From: Prionace glauca
Lineage: Eukaryota; Chordata; Chondrichthyes; Carcharhiniformes; Carcharhinidae
Assembly: GCA_037974335.1 (NCBI GenBank)
Contig: CM075760.1
Location: 13,660,345 to 13,724,344 of the forward strand
DNA length: 64,000 bases
Direction: 5' to 3'
In this document: in pieces, positions 37,780 through 50,500 of the stretch
Position numbering within the stretch: position 1 is the first letter of the stretch
Layout: every line of letters begins with the position of its first letter
Position numbers and translations under genes: made by a program
The notes under the pieces: generated by a model
Database searches by the model: none
The model's input: only the letters and a program-made list of their open reading frames with translations
Told to the model about the DNA's origin: nothing

Positions 37780-38346
37780 CACACACACACCCACAAAGAG
37801 AGAAACACACACACACAAAGAGAGAAACACACACACACAAAGAGAGAAACACACACACACACTCACAAACACATACAAAGAGAGAAACACAGATACACAC
37901 AAAGAGAGAAACACACACACACGCACAAAGACAGAAAGACACACACAGAGCAACACACACACAAGGAAATACAAACACAGAAAAAGAGAGAAACACACAC
38001 ACCCAAAGAGAGAAACATACACGCACAAAGAGAGAAAAAACACACACACACACAAGAGAGAATCACACACACAGAGCAACACACACACAAAGAGAGAAAC
38101 ACACACGCACAAAGAGAGAAAAAACACACACCCACAAAGAGAGAAACACACACACACAAAGAGAGAAACACACACACACAAAGAGAGAAACACACACACA
38201 GACACTCACAGACACACACAAAGAGAGAAACACAGATACATACAAAGAAAGAAACACACACACACCCACAAAGACAGAAAGACACACACAGAGCAACACA
38301 CACACAAGGAAATACAAACACAGACAAAGAGAGAAACACACACACA
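37780..38346 (+). repeat. AN-phase block, spacer 5
   Basis: About 565 bp, longer than spacers 2 and 4 because of extra AAAGAGAGAAACACACAC units near 38085-38195. It ends at the ACACATG joint with the leader. Confidence 0.9.
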
Positions 38347-38504
38347 TGTCCCTCTCTGTGTTTTTTCTGTCTCTCTGTACCTGTTTGTCTCTGTCTCTGT
38401 ATTGCTGTGTCTCTGTATCTGTGTGTCCCTCTCTGTATTTCTCTCTGTGTCTCTCTGTTTCCATGTCTGTGTGTCTGTCACTGTATTTCTCCCTGTGTTG
38501 TCTC
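38347..38504 (+). repeat. Unit leader (copy 4)
   Basis: Complete leader, nearly the same as at 15379 and 30989. Confidence 0.85.
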
Positions 38505-41500
38505 TCTCTCTGTATCTGTGTGTGTCTCTCTTTCTGTATCAGTGTGTCTCTCTCACTCTCTTTCTGTATCTGTATCTCTCTGGCTCTCTCTCTCTCTCTG
38601 TATCTGTGTGTGTGTCTCTCTCTCTGTATCTGTATGTCTCTTTCTCTCTCTGTATCTGTGTGTGTCTCTCTCTCTCTGTATCTGTGTATGTCTCTCTCTC
38701 TCTGTATCTGTGTGTGTCTCTCTCTCTGTATCTGTCTCTCTCTCTGTATCTGTGTGTGTCTCTCTCTCTCTGTATCTGTGTGTCTGTTTCTCTGTATCTG
38801 TGTGTGTCTCTCTCTCTGTATCTGTGTTTCTCTCTCTCTCTCTGTATCTGTGTGTGTCTCTCTCTCTGTATCTGTCTCTCTCTCTCTCTGTATCTGTGTG
38901 TCTCACTCTCTGTATCTGTGTGTGTGTCTCTCTCTGTATCTGTGTGTGTCTCTCTCTCAGTATCTGTATCTCTCTCTCTCTCTGTATCTGTGTCTCTCTC
39001 TCTCTCTCTGTATCTGTGTGTTTCTCACTTTCTCTGTATCTGTGTGTGTCTCTCTCTCTCTGTATCTGTGTCTCTCTCTCTCTCTGTATCTGTGTCTCTC
39101 TCTCTCTCTGTATCTGTGTGTGTCTCTCTCTCTGTATCTGTCTCTCTCTCTCTCTGTATCTGTGTGTCTCTCTCTGTATCTGTGTGTGTCTCTCTCTCAG
39201 TATCTGTATCTCTCTCTCTCTCTGTATCTGTGTGTGTGTCTCTCTCTGTAACTGTGTTTCTCTCTCTCTCTGTATCTGTGTATCTCTCTCTCTCTGTATC
39301 TGTGTCTCTCTCTCTCTCTGTATCTGTGTGTGTCTCTCTCTCTGTATCTGTATCTCTCTCTCTCTGTATCTCTGTGTGTCTCTCTCTGTATCTGTACCTC
39401 TCTCTCTGTATCTCTGTGTGCCTCTCTCTCTCTCTGTATCTGTATCTCTCTCTCTCTCTGTATCTGTGTGTGCCTCTCTCTCTCTCTGTATCTGTATCTC
39501 TCTCTCTCTCCCTGTATCTGTGTGTTTCTCTCTCTCTCTGTATCTGTATCTCTCTCTCTCTCTGTATCTGTGTCTCTCTCTGTCTCTGTATCTGTGTGTC
39601 TCTCTCTCTCTGTATCTGTCTCTCTCTCTGTCTCTCTCTCTCTCTGTATCTGTGTCACTCTCTCTCTGTATCTGCGTGTCTCTTTCTCTTGTATCTGTGT
39701 GTGTCTCTCTCTCTCTTTCTGTATCTGTATCTCTCTTGCTGTCATTCTCTCTGTATCTATGTGTTTCGCTCTCTCTCTGTATCTGTGTGTCTAACTGTCT
39801 CTCTGTATCTGTGTGTGTCTCTCTCTGTGTATCTCTGTCTGTCTTTCTCTCTCTGTAACTTTGTGTCTCTGTCTCTCTGTGTATCTGTGTGTGTCTTTCT
39901 CTCTCTGTATCTGTGTGTGTCTCTCTCTCTGTATCAGTGTGTCCCTCTCACTCTCTTTCTGTATCTGTATCTCTCTGGCTCTCTCTCTCTCTGTATCTGT
40001 GTGTGTCTCTCTCTCTCTGTATCTGTGTCTCTCTCTCTCTCTGTATCTGTGTGTCTCTCTCTCTGTATCTGTGTGTCTGTTTCTCTGTATCTGTGTTTCT
40101 CTCTCTCTCTCTGTATCTGTGTCTCTCTCTCTCTGTATCTGTGTCTCTCTCTCTCTCTCTGTATCTGTCTCTCTCTCTCTCTCTCTGTATCTCTGTGTGT
40201 GTCTCTCTCTCTGTATCTGTCTGTCTCTCTCTCTGTATCTGTGTTTCTCACTCTCTCTCTGTATCTGTGTGTGTCTCTCTCTCTGTATCTGTGTGTGTCT
40301 CTCTCTCTGTATCTGTGTGTGTCTCTCTCTCTGTATCTGTGTCTCTCTCTCTCTGTATCTGTGTGTGTGTCTCTTTCTGTATCTGTATCTCTCTCTCTCT
40401 CTGTATCTGTGTGTGTCACTCTCTTTCTCTGTATCTGTGTGTGTCTCTCTCTCTCTCTGTATCTCTCTCTCTCTCTCTCTCTCTGTATGTGTGTCACTCT
40501 CTCTCTGTATCTGTATGTCTCTCTTTCTCTTGTATCTGTGTGTGTCTCTCTCTCTCTGTATCTGTGTGTGTCTGTCTCTCTCTGTATCTGTGTGTCTCTC
40601 TCTCTCTCTTTCTGTATCTGTATCTCTCTCGCTCTCTCTTTCTCTGTATCTCTGTGTGTGTCTCTCTCTCTGTATCTGTGTGTCTCTCTCTCTCTGTATC
40701 TGTGTGTGTCTCTCTGTGTATCTGTGTGTGTCTTTCTCTCTCTGTATCTGTGTGTGTCTCTCTCTCTCTGTATCTGTTTGTGTCTCTCTCTCTGTATCAG
40801 TGTGTCTCTCTCACTCTCTTTCTGTATCTGTGTGTCTCTCTCTCTGTATCTGTGTGTCTCTCTCTGTATCTGTGTGTGTCTCTCTCTCAGTATCTGTGTG
40901 TTTTCTCTCTCTCTCTTTCTGTATCTGTATCTCTCTTGCTCTCTCTCTCTCTCTGTATCTGTGTGTGTGTCTCTCTCTCTGTATCTGTGTGTGTCTCTCT
41001 CTGTGTATCTGTGTGTGTCTCTCTCTCTGTATCAGTGTGTCTCTCTCACTTTGTTTCTGTATCTGTATCTCTCTGGCTCTCTCTCTCTCTGTATCTGTGT
41101 GTGTGTGTCTCTCTCTGTGTCTGCGTCTCTCTCTCTCTGTATCTGTGTGTGTCTCTCTCTCTCTTTATCTGTGTATGTCTCTCTCTCTCTGTATCTGTGT
41201 GTGTCTCTCTCTCTGTATCTCACTCTCTCTCTCTCTGTATCTGTGTCTCTCTCTCTCTCTGTATCTGTCCCTCTCTCTCTCTCTCTGTATCTGTGTGTGT
41301 CTCTCTCTCTCTGTATCTGTGTGTGTCTCTCTCTCTGTATCTGTGTGTGTCTCTCTCTCTGTATCTGTCTCTCTCTCTCTCTCTCTGTATCTGTGTGTCT
41401 CTCTGTATCTGTGTGTGTCTCTCTCTGTGTATCTGTCTCTCTCTCTCTCTGTATCTGTGTGTCTCACTCTCTCTCTGTATCTGTGTGTGTCTCTCTCTCT

Positions 41501-43252
41501 GTATCTGTGTGTGTCTCTCTCTCTGTATCTGTGTGTGTCTCTCTCTCTGTATCTGTGTGTCTCTCTCTCTCTGTATCTGTGTGTGTCTCTCTCTCTCTGT
41601 ATCTGTCTCTCTCTCTCTCTGTATCTGTCTCTCTCTCTCTCTCTCTGTATCTGTGTGTCTGTTTCTCTGTATCTGTGTGTGTCTCTCTCTATGTATCTGT
41701 GTTTCTCTCTCTGTCTCTGTATCTATCTCTCTCTCTCTCTGTATCTGTGTGTTTTCTCTCTCTTTCTTTCTGTATCTGTATCTCTCTGGCTCTCTCTCTC
41801 TCTCTGTATCTGTGTGTGTCTCTCTCTCTGTATCTGTCTCTCTCTCTCTGTATCTGTCTCTCTCTCTCTCTCTCTGTATCTGTGTGTCTCTCTCTCTGTA
41901 TATGTGTGTCTGTTTCTCTGTATCTGTGTGTGTCTCTCTCTCTGTATCTGTGTTTCTCTCTCTCTCTCTGTATCTGTCTCTCTCTCTCTCTGTATCTGTG
42001 TGTTTTCTCTCTCTCTCTTTCTGTATCTGTATCTCTCTTGCTCTCTCTCTCTCTGTATCTCTGTGTGTCTCTCTCTCTGTATCTGTGTATGTCTCTCTCT
42101 CTCTGTATCTGTGTGTGTCTCTCTCTCTGTATCTGTCTCTCTCTCTCTCTGTATCTGTCTCTCTCTCTCTCTGTATCTGTCTCTCTCTCTCTCTCTCTGT
42201 GTATCTGTGTGTCTCTCTCTCTGTATCTGTGTGTCTGTTTCTCTGTATCTGTGTGTGTCTCTCTGTCTGTATCTGTGTTTCTCTCTCTCTCTCTGTATCT
42301 GTCTCTCTCTCTCTCTGTATCTGTGTGTTTTCTCTCTCTCTCTTTCTGTATCTGTATCTCTCTTGCTCTCTCTCTCTCTCTCTGTATCTCTGTGTGTGTC
42401 TCTCTCTCTGTATCTCTGTGTCTCTCTCTTTCTGTATCTGTGTGTGTCTCTCTCTGTGTATCTGTGTGTGTCTTTCTCTCTCTGTATCTGTGTGTCTCTG
42501 TGTATCTGTGTGTGTCTCTCTCTCTATATCACTGTGTCTCTCTCACTTTCTTTCTGTATCTGTATCTCTCTGGCTCTCTCTCTCTCTGTATCTGTGTGTG
42601 TGTGTGTCTCTCTCTGTGTCTGCGTCTCTCTCTCTCTCTTTATCTGTGTATGTCTCTCTCTCTCTGTATCTGTGTGTGTCTCTCTCTGTCTCTCTCTCTG
42701 TCACTCTCTCTGTATCTGTGTCTCTCTCTCTGTGTATCTGTGTGTCTCTCTCTCTGTATCTGTGTGTCTGTTTCTCTGTATCTGTGTGTGTCTCTCTCTC
42801 TGTATCTGTGTTTCTCTCTCTGTATCTGTGTCTCTCTCTCTCTCTGTATCTGTCCCTCTCTCGCTCTCTCTCTGTATCTGTGTGTGTCTCTCTCTCTCTG
42901 TATCTGTGTGTGTCTCTCTCTCTGTATCTGTGTGTTTCTCTCTCTCTGTATCTGTCTCTCTCTCTCTCTGTATCTGTCTCTCTCTCTCTCTCTCTCTGTA
43001 TCTGTGTGTCTCTCTCTCTGTATCTGTGTGTGTCTCTCTCTCTGTATCTGTCTCTCTCTCTGTATCTGTCTCTCCCTCTCTCTCTCTCTGTATCTGTGTG
43101 TCTCTCTCTCTGTATCTGTGTGTGTCTCTCTCTCTGTATCTGTCTCTCTCTCTCTCTGTATCTGTGTGTCTCACTCTCTCTCTGTATCTGTGTGTGTCTC
43201 GCTCTCTGTATCTGTGTGTCTCTCTCTCTCTGTATCTGTGTGTCTCTGTATT
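38347..43252 (+). repeat. TN-phase satellite array 6
   Basis: About 4.9 kb of the same satellite with a leader at the left. It is more irregular than arrays 1 and 3 (words such as GTCATTCTCTC, CTAACTGTC, TGTATGTGTGTCAC), suggesting it is older or less homogenised. No gene. Confidence 0.95.
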
Positions 43253-43902
43253 CCAAAATTGCCCGTTAATGTCCCAAGTTATGAAGGTTGGGGGGATTGT
43301 CCATGCTAAATGACCCCAGAGATGGAGAGACAGGGATACAGGGGAGCCCGAAACGCTACAGAAACAGGAGAAAGGTTTGAAAATGGAGGAATGTTTCTTA
43401 TCCATCTATAAAAATAACCCACTCTGACAGCAGTTCCATTTCACACTCTCTGCTCAGTCCTGTGTTGGGGGGGGGGGGGGTTTAGTGTGGGATCAGTGTT
43501 TGCTTTTCTCAAACCGCAGTGAGATTCCCAACAAGGACAAGAGGTTTCAGTGTTTAAAAATGTAAAGATTACAACATCAAAGCAGACAGAGAGTGATGAG
43601 ACCTCACACCTTCAATGTAGTGATTCCCCCAATCTTTCCTTTTGTATATTGCTACCTTCCTCTGTCTGAAGTATTGGAGACGTGGACATTACTGAAACAA
43701 TTCAATCTCTCGGGACAATCCCTGTAAACAGCTTCTGGAAACAAATTGACACTTTAATCACCCAAAAAGCTGAATCTCTATTCAAACATCTCCCTCCGCA
43801 TATCCTTGTAAATGTAAAGATAATTCCCATTTCCCCAAAGCAGGAAGATATGGAATGGAATCGCCTGAACCTCTCTATCAAAGATAGAAAGTTTCTTTTC
43901 TA
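43253..43902 (+). repeat. Spacer core, copy 6 (long class)
   Basis: Same core with a 14-G run, AAATGACCCC, and the GTGGACATT and TGAAACAATT variants. It opens with TTGCCCG rather than TTGCCCC. Confidence 0.85.
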
Positions 43903-44175
43903 TAAAGTTTATTTATTAGTGTCACAAGTAGGTTCACATTAACACTGGAATAAAGTTACTGTGAAAATCCCCTAGTCCCCACACTCCGGCACCTGTTCGG
44001 GTTACACTGAGGGAGAATTTAGCACAGTCAATACTCCCTAACCAGCACATCTTTCAGATTGTGGGAGGAAACTGGAACACCCAGAGGAAACCCACCCAGA
44101 CACGGGGAGAACATACAGACTCCGCACAGAGAGTGACCCAAGCTGGGAATCGAACCCAGGTCCCTGGAGCTGTGT
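43903..44175 (-). mobile_element. tRNA-derived SINE, headless (spacer 6)
   Basis: Same element, with ACTGGAACACC, CCCAGAGG and CGCACAGAGAG variants. B box intact, A box absent. Confidence 0.8.
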
Positions 44176-44224
44176 ACACAAGAACATAAGAAATAGGAGC
44201 AGGAGTAGACCATCTAGCCCTTCG
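44176..44224 (-). mobile_element. CR1 LINE 3'-tail fragment (spacer 6)
   Basis: Same fragment and breakpoints, with a GTAGACCATC variant. Confidence 0.75.
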
Positions 44225-45312
44225 CGCACACACACACACAAAGAGAGAAACACACACACACAAAGAGAGAAACACACACACACAAAGAGAGAAACACACA
44301 CACACAAAGAGAGAAACACACACACACAAAGAGAGAAACACACACCCACAAAGAGAGAAACACACACGCACAAAGAGAGAAACACAGATACACACAAAGA
44401 GAGAAACACACACACACAAAGAGAGAAACACACACACCCAAAGAGAGAAACACACACACACAAAGAGAGAAACATACACGCACAAAGAGAGAAAGAACAC
44501 ACACACACACAAAGAGAGAAACACACACTCACAAACACATACAAAGAGAGAAACACAGATACATACAAAGAAAGAAACACACACACACACGCACAAAGAC
44601 AGAAAGACACACACAGAGCAACACACACACAAGGAAATACAAACACAGACAAAGAGAGAAACACACACACCCAAAGAGAGAAACACACACGCATAAAGAG
44701 AGAAAAAACACACACACACAAGAGAGAATAACACACACAGAGCAACACACACACAAAGAGAGAAACACACACACAAAGAGAGAAGCGCGCACACACACAC
44801 GGAGAAATACACACGCAAAGAGAGAAACACACACACAGAAACACACACACACACAAAGAGAGAAATACACACACACAGAAACACTCACACACACAAAGAG
44901 AAAAACACACAAACATAAAGAGAGAGACACACACACGTACAGACAGAGAAACACACACACGCACGCACACACAAGGAGAGAAGCACAACCACACACACAC
45001 AAAAAAACACACACCACAAAGAGAGAAACACACACACAAACAGAGCGAGAGAAAGAGAAACACATGCACACACACACACACACACAGAAATACAAACACA
45101 CACACAGAAACACACACAAAGAGAGAAACACACACACAAAGACACACAGAAACACACTCATATACAAAGAGAGAAACACACACACAGAGAAACATAGAGA
45201 AACACACACACCAAGAAACACGCACACGTACACTGAAACACACACACATACACAGAAATACACACACACAAAACACACGCACTTAAAGAGGGAAACACAC
45301 ACACACACACAC
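44225..45312 (+). repeat. Long AN-phase block, spacer 6
   Basis: About 1.09 kb of alternating-A repeat. The left part is regular ACACACACAAAGAGAGAAAC. The right part is more varied (GAAGCGCGCAC, CACATGCACAC, AAACATAGAG). It ends at a plus-strand LINE fragment. Its reverse complement type follows at 45841. Confidence 0.9.
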
Positions 45313-45644
45313 GTCAATACCTTGTATCAAAGGTAGGGGAGTCTAAAACTAGAGGGGATAGGTTTAAGGTGAGAGGGGAGAGATACAAAAGTGTCCAGAG
45401 GGACAATTTTTCCACACAGAGGGTGGTGAGTGTCTGGAACAAGCTGCCAGAGGTAATAGTAGGGAGGGATACAATCTTGTCTTCTAAAAAATATTGAGAC
45501 AGTTCCATGGGTGCGATGGGTACAGAGGGATATGGGCCAAATGTGGGCCATTGGGATTAGCTTAGGAGTTAAAAAAGGGGCAGCATGGGCAAGTGGGGCC
45601 GAAGGGCCTGTTTCCATGCTGTAAACCTCTGTGACTTTATGACT
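45313..45644 (+). mobile_element. LINE C-terminus and 3' end, plus strand (unit 6)
   Basis: On the plus strand it reads NFSTQRVVSVWNKLPEVIV, the usual C-terminal motif of CR1-like reverse transcriptases, then a stop. A 3' UTR follows, with GGGCCGAAGGGCCTG and a tail ending in short TGACTTTATGACT-like repeats. Only the last ~330 bp are present. A second copy lies 8794 bp to the right. Confidence 0.75.
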
Positions 45645-45840
45645 TACCCTCTCGCTCCCTCTGGTCTCTCTGCCTTCTCTCCTCACCACATTTCTCTATC
45701 CTGTCTCTCACCAAACCAAACAACATCCTTGTAAATCTCCTCTGTACCCTCTCAATAGCTTCTACATCTTTCCTATAGTGAGGCGACCAGAACTGTGCAC
45801 AATACTCTAAATGAGGCCTGACAAGGGTCTTATAAAGTTG
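45645..45840 (-). mobile_element. CR1-like reverse transcriptase fragment, minus strand (unit 6)
   Basis: Read on the minus strand from 45840, it encodes LYKTLVRPHLEYCAQFW followed by HYRKDVEAIERVQRRFTRML, the conserved post-catalytic segment of CR1 reverse transcriptases. It abuts the plus-strand LINE 3' end tail to tail. It is a short fragment with no full ORF. Confidence 0.75.
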
Positions 45841-46059
45841 CTCTGTGTATGTGTGTGTTTCTCGCTCTGTGTGTGTTCTCGCTTTGTGTGTGTGTTTCTC
45901 TTTTTCTGTTTGTGTGTTTTTCTCTTTTTTTGTTTGTGTGTTTTTCTCTCTTTGTGACTGTGTGTGTTTCTGTGTGTGTATGTGTGTGTGTGCGTGTGGG
46001 TTGCTCTGTGCGTGTATGTGTTTCTCACTCTGTGTATGATTCTCACTTTGTGTGTGTGT
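45841..46059 (-). repeat. Inverted AN block (TG/TTTCTC), unit 7
   Basis: About 220 bp of TGTGTGTTTCTC type. Read on the minus strand it has the same words as the AN blocks: AGAGCAACC, GAGAATCATAC and CATACACGC. It is therefore an inverted copy of that minisatellite, separated from the plus-oriented block by the two LINE pieces. Confidence 0.75.
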
Positions 46060-46468
46060 GTCTCTCTCTCTGTATCTCTCTATCCCTCTCTCTCTGTATC
46101 TGTGTGTCTCTGTCTGTATCTGTGTGTCTCTGTCTCTCTGTATCTGAGTGTGTCTCTTTCTGTATCTGTGTCTGTCTCTCTCTTTGTATCTGTGTGTCTC
46201 TCACTCTATCTATATGTCTCCATCTCTCTGTATCTGTCTCTGTCTCTTTCTTTCTCTCTGTCTCTCCCTGTCTCTCTCTCTCTCTGTCTGTCTTTCTCTG
46301 TCTGTCTATGTGTGACACTCTCTCTCTGCATCTCTCTCTTTCACTCTCTGTGTCTCACTCTGTCTCTTTCTCTCTCTCTGGGTGGGTATCTCTCTGTCTC
46401 TGGGTGTGTGTGTGTGTGTGTGTGTCTCTCTGTTTATCTGTTTCTCTCTCTGTATCTGCGTCTCTCTA

Positions 46469-46499
<31 letters not shown>

Positions 46500-47052
46500 A
46501 TCGGTGTCTCTCTGTCTGTATCTGTCTCTCCCCCTTTCACTCTGTATCTGTGCATCTCTCTCTCTCTCTATCTGTATCTGTCTCACTCTCAGCATCTGTC
46601 TCTCTCTCTCTTTGTGTCTGTGTGTGTCTCTTCCTGTGTGTGTCTCTCTCTCTGTATCTGTGTCTGTCTGTCTCTCTGTAACTGTGTGTGTCTCTCTCCC
46701 TCTCTGTATCTGTGTGTCTCTCTCTCTCTGTATCTGTGAGTGTCTCTCTCTCTGTAACTGTGTGTGTCTCTCTCCCTCTCTGTCTGTCTGTCTTTCTCTG
46801 CATCTGTATTGTCTCACTCTCTCTCTCTGTATCTGTCTGTGTCTCTCTCTCTGTATCTGTCTAACTCTCTCTCTCTGTATCTGTCTGTCTCTCTCTCTCT
46901 CTCTGTATCTGTCTGTTTCTCTCTCTGTATCCGTGTCTGTGTCTCTCTCTCACTCTGTTGTGGGTGTCTCTCTCTCTGTATCCTTGTTTTGGTCTCTCTC
47001 TTTGTCAGTCTGTATCTGTGTCTCTCTGTATCTGTGTGTTTCTTTATATATG
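46060..47052 (+). repeat. Variant TC/TG subarray, unit 7
   Basis: About 1 kb of less regular TC/TG sequence with CTGTCTGTCTG words, fewer GTATCTG units and a (TG)n run near 46404-46424. It lies between the inverted block and the truncated leader. A close relative is at 55200-56365. Confidence 0.8.
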
Positions 47053-47533
47053 TGTCCCTCTCTGTGTTTTCTGTGTGTGTCTCTCTCTCTGTATCTGTGT
47101 TTCTCTCTCTCTCTCGATATCTGTGTCTCTCTCTCTCTGTATCTGTCTCTCTCTCTCTCTCTCTCTCTCTGTAACTGTGTGTGTGTCTCTCTCTCTGTAT
47201 CCGTGTGTGTCTCTCTCTCTGTATCTGTGTGTCTCTCTCTCTGTATCTGTGTGTTTCTCTCTCTCTCTGTATCTGTCTCTCTCTCTCTCTATCTATATCT
47301 GTCTCACTCTCAGCATCTGCCTCTCTCTCTCTTTGTGTCTGTGTGTGTCTCTTCCTGTGTCTGTCTCTCTCTCTCTGTATCTGTGTGTGTCTGTCTCTCT
47401 GTAACTGTGTGTGTCTCTCTCCCTCTCTGTATCTGCGTGTCTCTCTCTCTCTGTATCTGTGTGTCTCTCTCTCTGTATCTGTGTTTCTCTCTCTCTCTCT
47501 GTATCTGTGTCTCTCTCTCTCTCTGTATCTGTG

Positions 47534-47564
<31 letters not shown>

Positions 47565-50500
47565 GTGTGTGTCTCTCTCTCTGTATCTGTGTGTGTGTCT
47601 CTCTCTCTGTATCTGTGTGTGTCTCTCTCTCTGTATCTGTCTCTCTCTCTCTGTATCTGTGTCTCTCTCTCTCTCTCTGTATCTGTGTGTGTCTCTCTCT
47701 CTGTATCTGTCTCTCTCTCTCTCTGTATCTGAGAGTCTCACTCTCTCTCTGTATCTGTGTGTGTCTCTCTCTCTGTATCTGTGTGTGTCTCTCTCTCTGT
47801 ATCTGTATCTCTCTCTCTGTATCTGTGTGTGTGTCTCTCTCTGTAACTGTGTTTCTCTCTCTCTCTGTATCTGTGTATCTCTCTCTCTCTGTATCTGTGT
47901 CTCTCTCTCTATCTGTATCTCTCTCTCTCTGTATCTGTGTGTGTCTCTCTCTCTGTATCTGTCTCTCTCTCTGTATCTGTCTCTCTCTCTCTCTCTGTAT
48001 CTGTGTGTGTCTCTCTCTCTGTATCTGTATCTCTCTCTCTCTGTATCTGTGTGTGTGTCTCTCTCTGTATCTGTATCTCCCTCTCTCTCTGTATCTGTGT
48101 GTGTGTGTCTCTCTGTATCTGTATCTCTCTCTCTCTCTGTATCTGTCTGTGCCTCTCTCTCTCTCTGTATCTGTATCTCTCTCTCTCTCTGTATCTGTGT
48201 GTGCCTTTCTCTCTCTCTATATCTGTATCTCTCTCTCTCTGTATCTGTGTGTGTATCGCTCCCTCTGTGTCAGTATCTCTCTCTCTTTCTGTATCTGTGT
48301 CTCTCTCTGTCTCTGTATCTGTGTGTGTCTCTCTCTCGCTGTATCTGTCTCTCTCTCTCTGTCTCTCTCTCTCTGTATCTGTGTCACTCTCTCTCTGTAT
48401 CTGCGTGTCTCTCTTTCTCTTGTATCTGTGTGTGTCTCTCTCTCTCTGTATCTGTGTGTCTCTCTCTCTGTATCTGTGTGTGTCTCTCTCTCTCTTTCTG
48501 TATCTGTATCTCTCTTGCTGTCTCTCTCTCTGTATCTGTGTGTGTCTCTCTCTCTCTGTATGTGTGTGTCTAACTCTCTCTCTGTATCTGTGTGTGTCTT
48601 TCTCTCTCTGTATCTGTGTGTCTCTGTCTCTCTGTGTATCTGCGTGTGTCTTTCTCTCTCTGTATCTGTGTGTCTCTCTCTCTCTGTGTATCTGTGTGTG
48701 TCTCTCTCTCTGTATCAGTGTGTCCCTCTCACTCTCTTTCTGTATCTGTATCTCTCTGCCTCTCTCTCTCTCTGCATCTGTGTGTGTCTCCCTCTCTCTG
48801 TATCTGTGTGTCTCTCTCTCTCTGTATCTGTGTGTGTCTCTCTCTCTGTATCTGTCTCTCTCTCTCTGTATCTGTGTCTCTCTCTCTCTGTATCTGTGTG
48901 TCTCTCTCTCTGTATCTGTGTGTCTGTTTCTCTGTATCTGTGTGTGTCTCTCTCTCTGTATCTGTGTGTGTCTCTCTCTCTGTATCTGTATCTCTCTCTC
49001 TGTATCTGTGTGTGTGTCTCTCTCTGTAACTGTGTTTCTCTCTCTCTCTGTATCTGTGTATCTCTCTCTCTCTGTATCTGTGTCTCTCTCTCTATCTGTA
49101 TCTCTCTCTCTCTGTATCTGTGTGTGTCTCTCTCTCTGTATCTGTCTCTCTCTCTGTATCTGTCACTCTCTCTCTCTCTCTGTATCTGTGTGTGTCTCTC
49201 TCTCTGTATCTGTATCTCTCTCTCTCTCTGTATCTGTGTGTGTGTCTCTCTCTGTATCTGTATCTCTCTCTCTGTATCTGTGTGTGTGTGTCTCTCTCTC
49301 TCTGTACCTGTGTGTCTAACTCTCTGTCTGTATCTGTGTGTGTCTCTCTCTGTGTATCTGTGTGTGTCTTTCTCTCTCTGTATTTGTGTGTCTCTGTCTC
49401 TCTGTGTATCTGTGTGTGTCTTTCTCTCTCTGTATCTGTTTGTCTCTCTCTCTGTGTGTATCTGTGTGTGTCTCTCTCTCTGTATCAGTGTGTCCCTCTC
49501 ACTCTCTTTCTGTATCTCTATCTCTCTGCCTCTCTCTCTCTCTGCATCTGTGTGTGTCTCCCTCTCTCTGTATCTGTGTGTGTGTCTCTCTCTCTGTATC
49601 TGTGTGTGTCTCTCTCTCTGTATCTGTCTCTCTCTCTCTGTATCTGTGTCTCTCTCTCTCTGTATCTGTGTGTCTCTCTCTCTGTATCTGTGTGTCTGTT
49701 TCTCTGTATCTGTGTGTGTCTCTCTCTCTGTGTCTGTGTGTGTCTCTCTCTCTGTATCTGTATCTCTCTCTCTGTATCTGTGTGTGTGTCTCTCTCTGTA
49801 ACTGTGTTTCTCTCTCTCTCTGTATCTGTGTATCTCTCTCTCTCTGTATCTGTGTCTCTCTCTCTATCTGTATCTCTCTCTCTCTGTATCTGTGTGTGTC
49901 TCTCTCTCTGTATCTGTCTCTCTCTCTGTATCTGTCTCTCTCTCTCTCTCTGTATCTGTGTGTGTCTCTCTCTCTGTATCTGTATCTCTCTCTCTCTGTA
50001 TCTGTGTGTGTCTCTCTCTCTGTATCTGTATCTCTCTCTCTCTCTGTATCTGTGTGTGTGTCTCTCTCTGTATCTGTATCTCTCTCTCTGTATCTGTGTG
50101 TGTGTGTCTCTCTCTCTCTGTACCTGTGTGTCTAACTCTCTGTCTGTATCTGTGTGTGTCTCTCTCTGTGTATCTATGTGTGTCTTTCTCTCTCTGTATC
50201 TGTGTGTGTGTCTCTCTCTGTATCTGTATCTCTCTCTCTCTCTGTATCTCTGTGTGTCTCTCTCTCTCTGTATCTGTGTGTCTCTCTCTCTCTCTGTGTA
50301 TCTGTGTGTGTCTCTCTCTCTGTATCAGTGTGTCTCTCTCACTCTCTTTCTGTATCTGTATCTCTCTGGCTCTCTCTCTCTGTATCTGTGTGTGTGTGTC
50401 TCTCTGTATCTGTATCTCTCTCTCTCTCTGTATCTGTGTGTGTGTCTCTCTCTGTATCTGTATCTCTCCCTCTCTCTGTATCTGTGTGTGTGTGTCTCTC

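Noticed and set aside
44038-45282. Cys/Val/Phe/Leu-rich minus-strand frames in the AN blocks (SLCVCVFLS pattern)
   Set aside because: A by-product of the alternating-A repeat. Length changes with repeat number and no conserved start exists.
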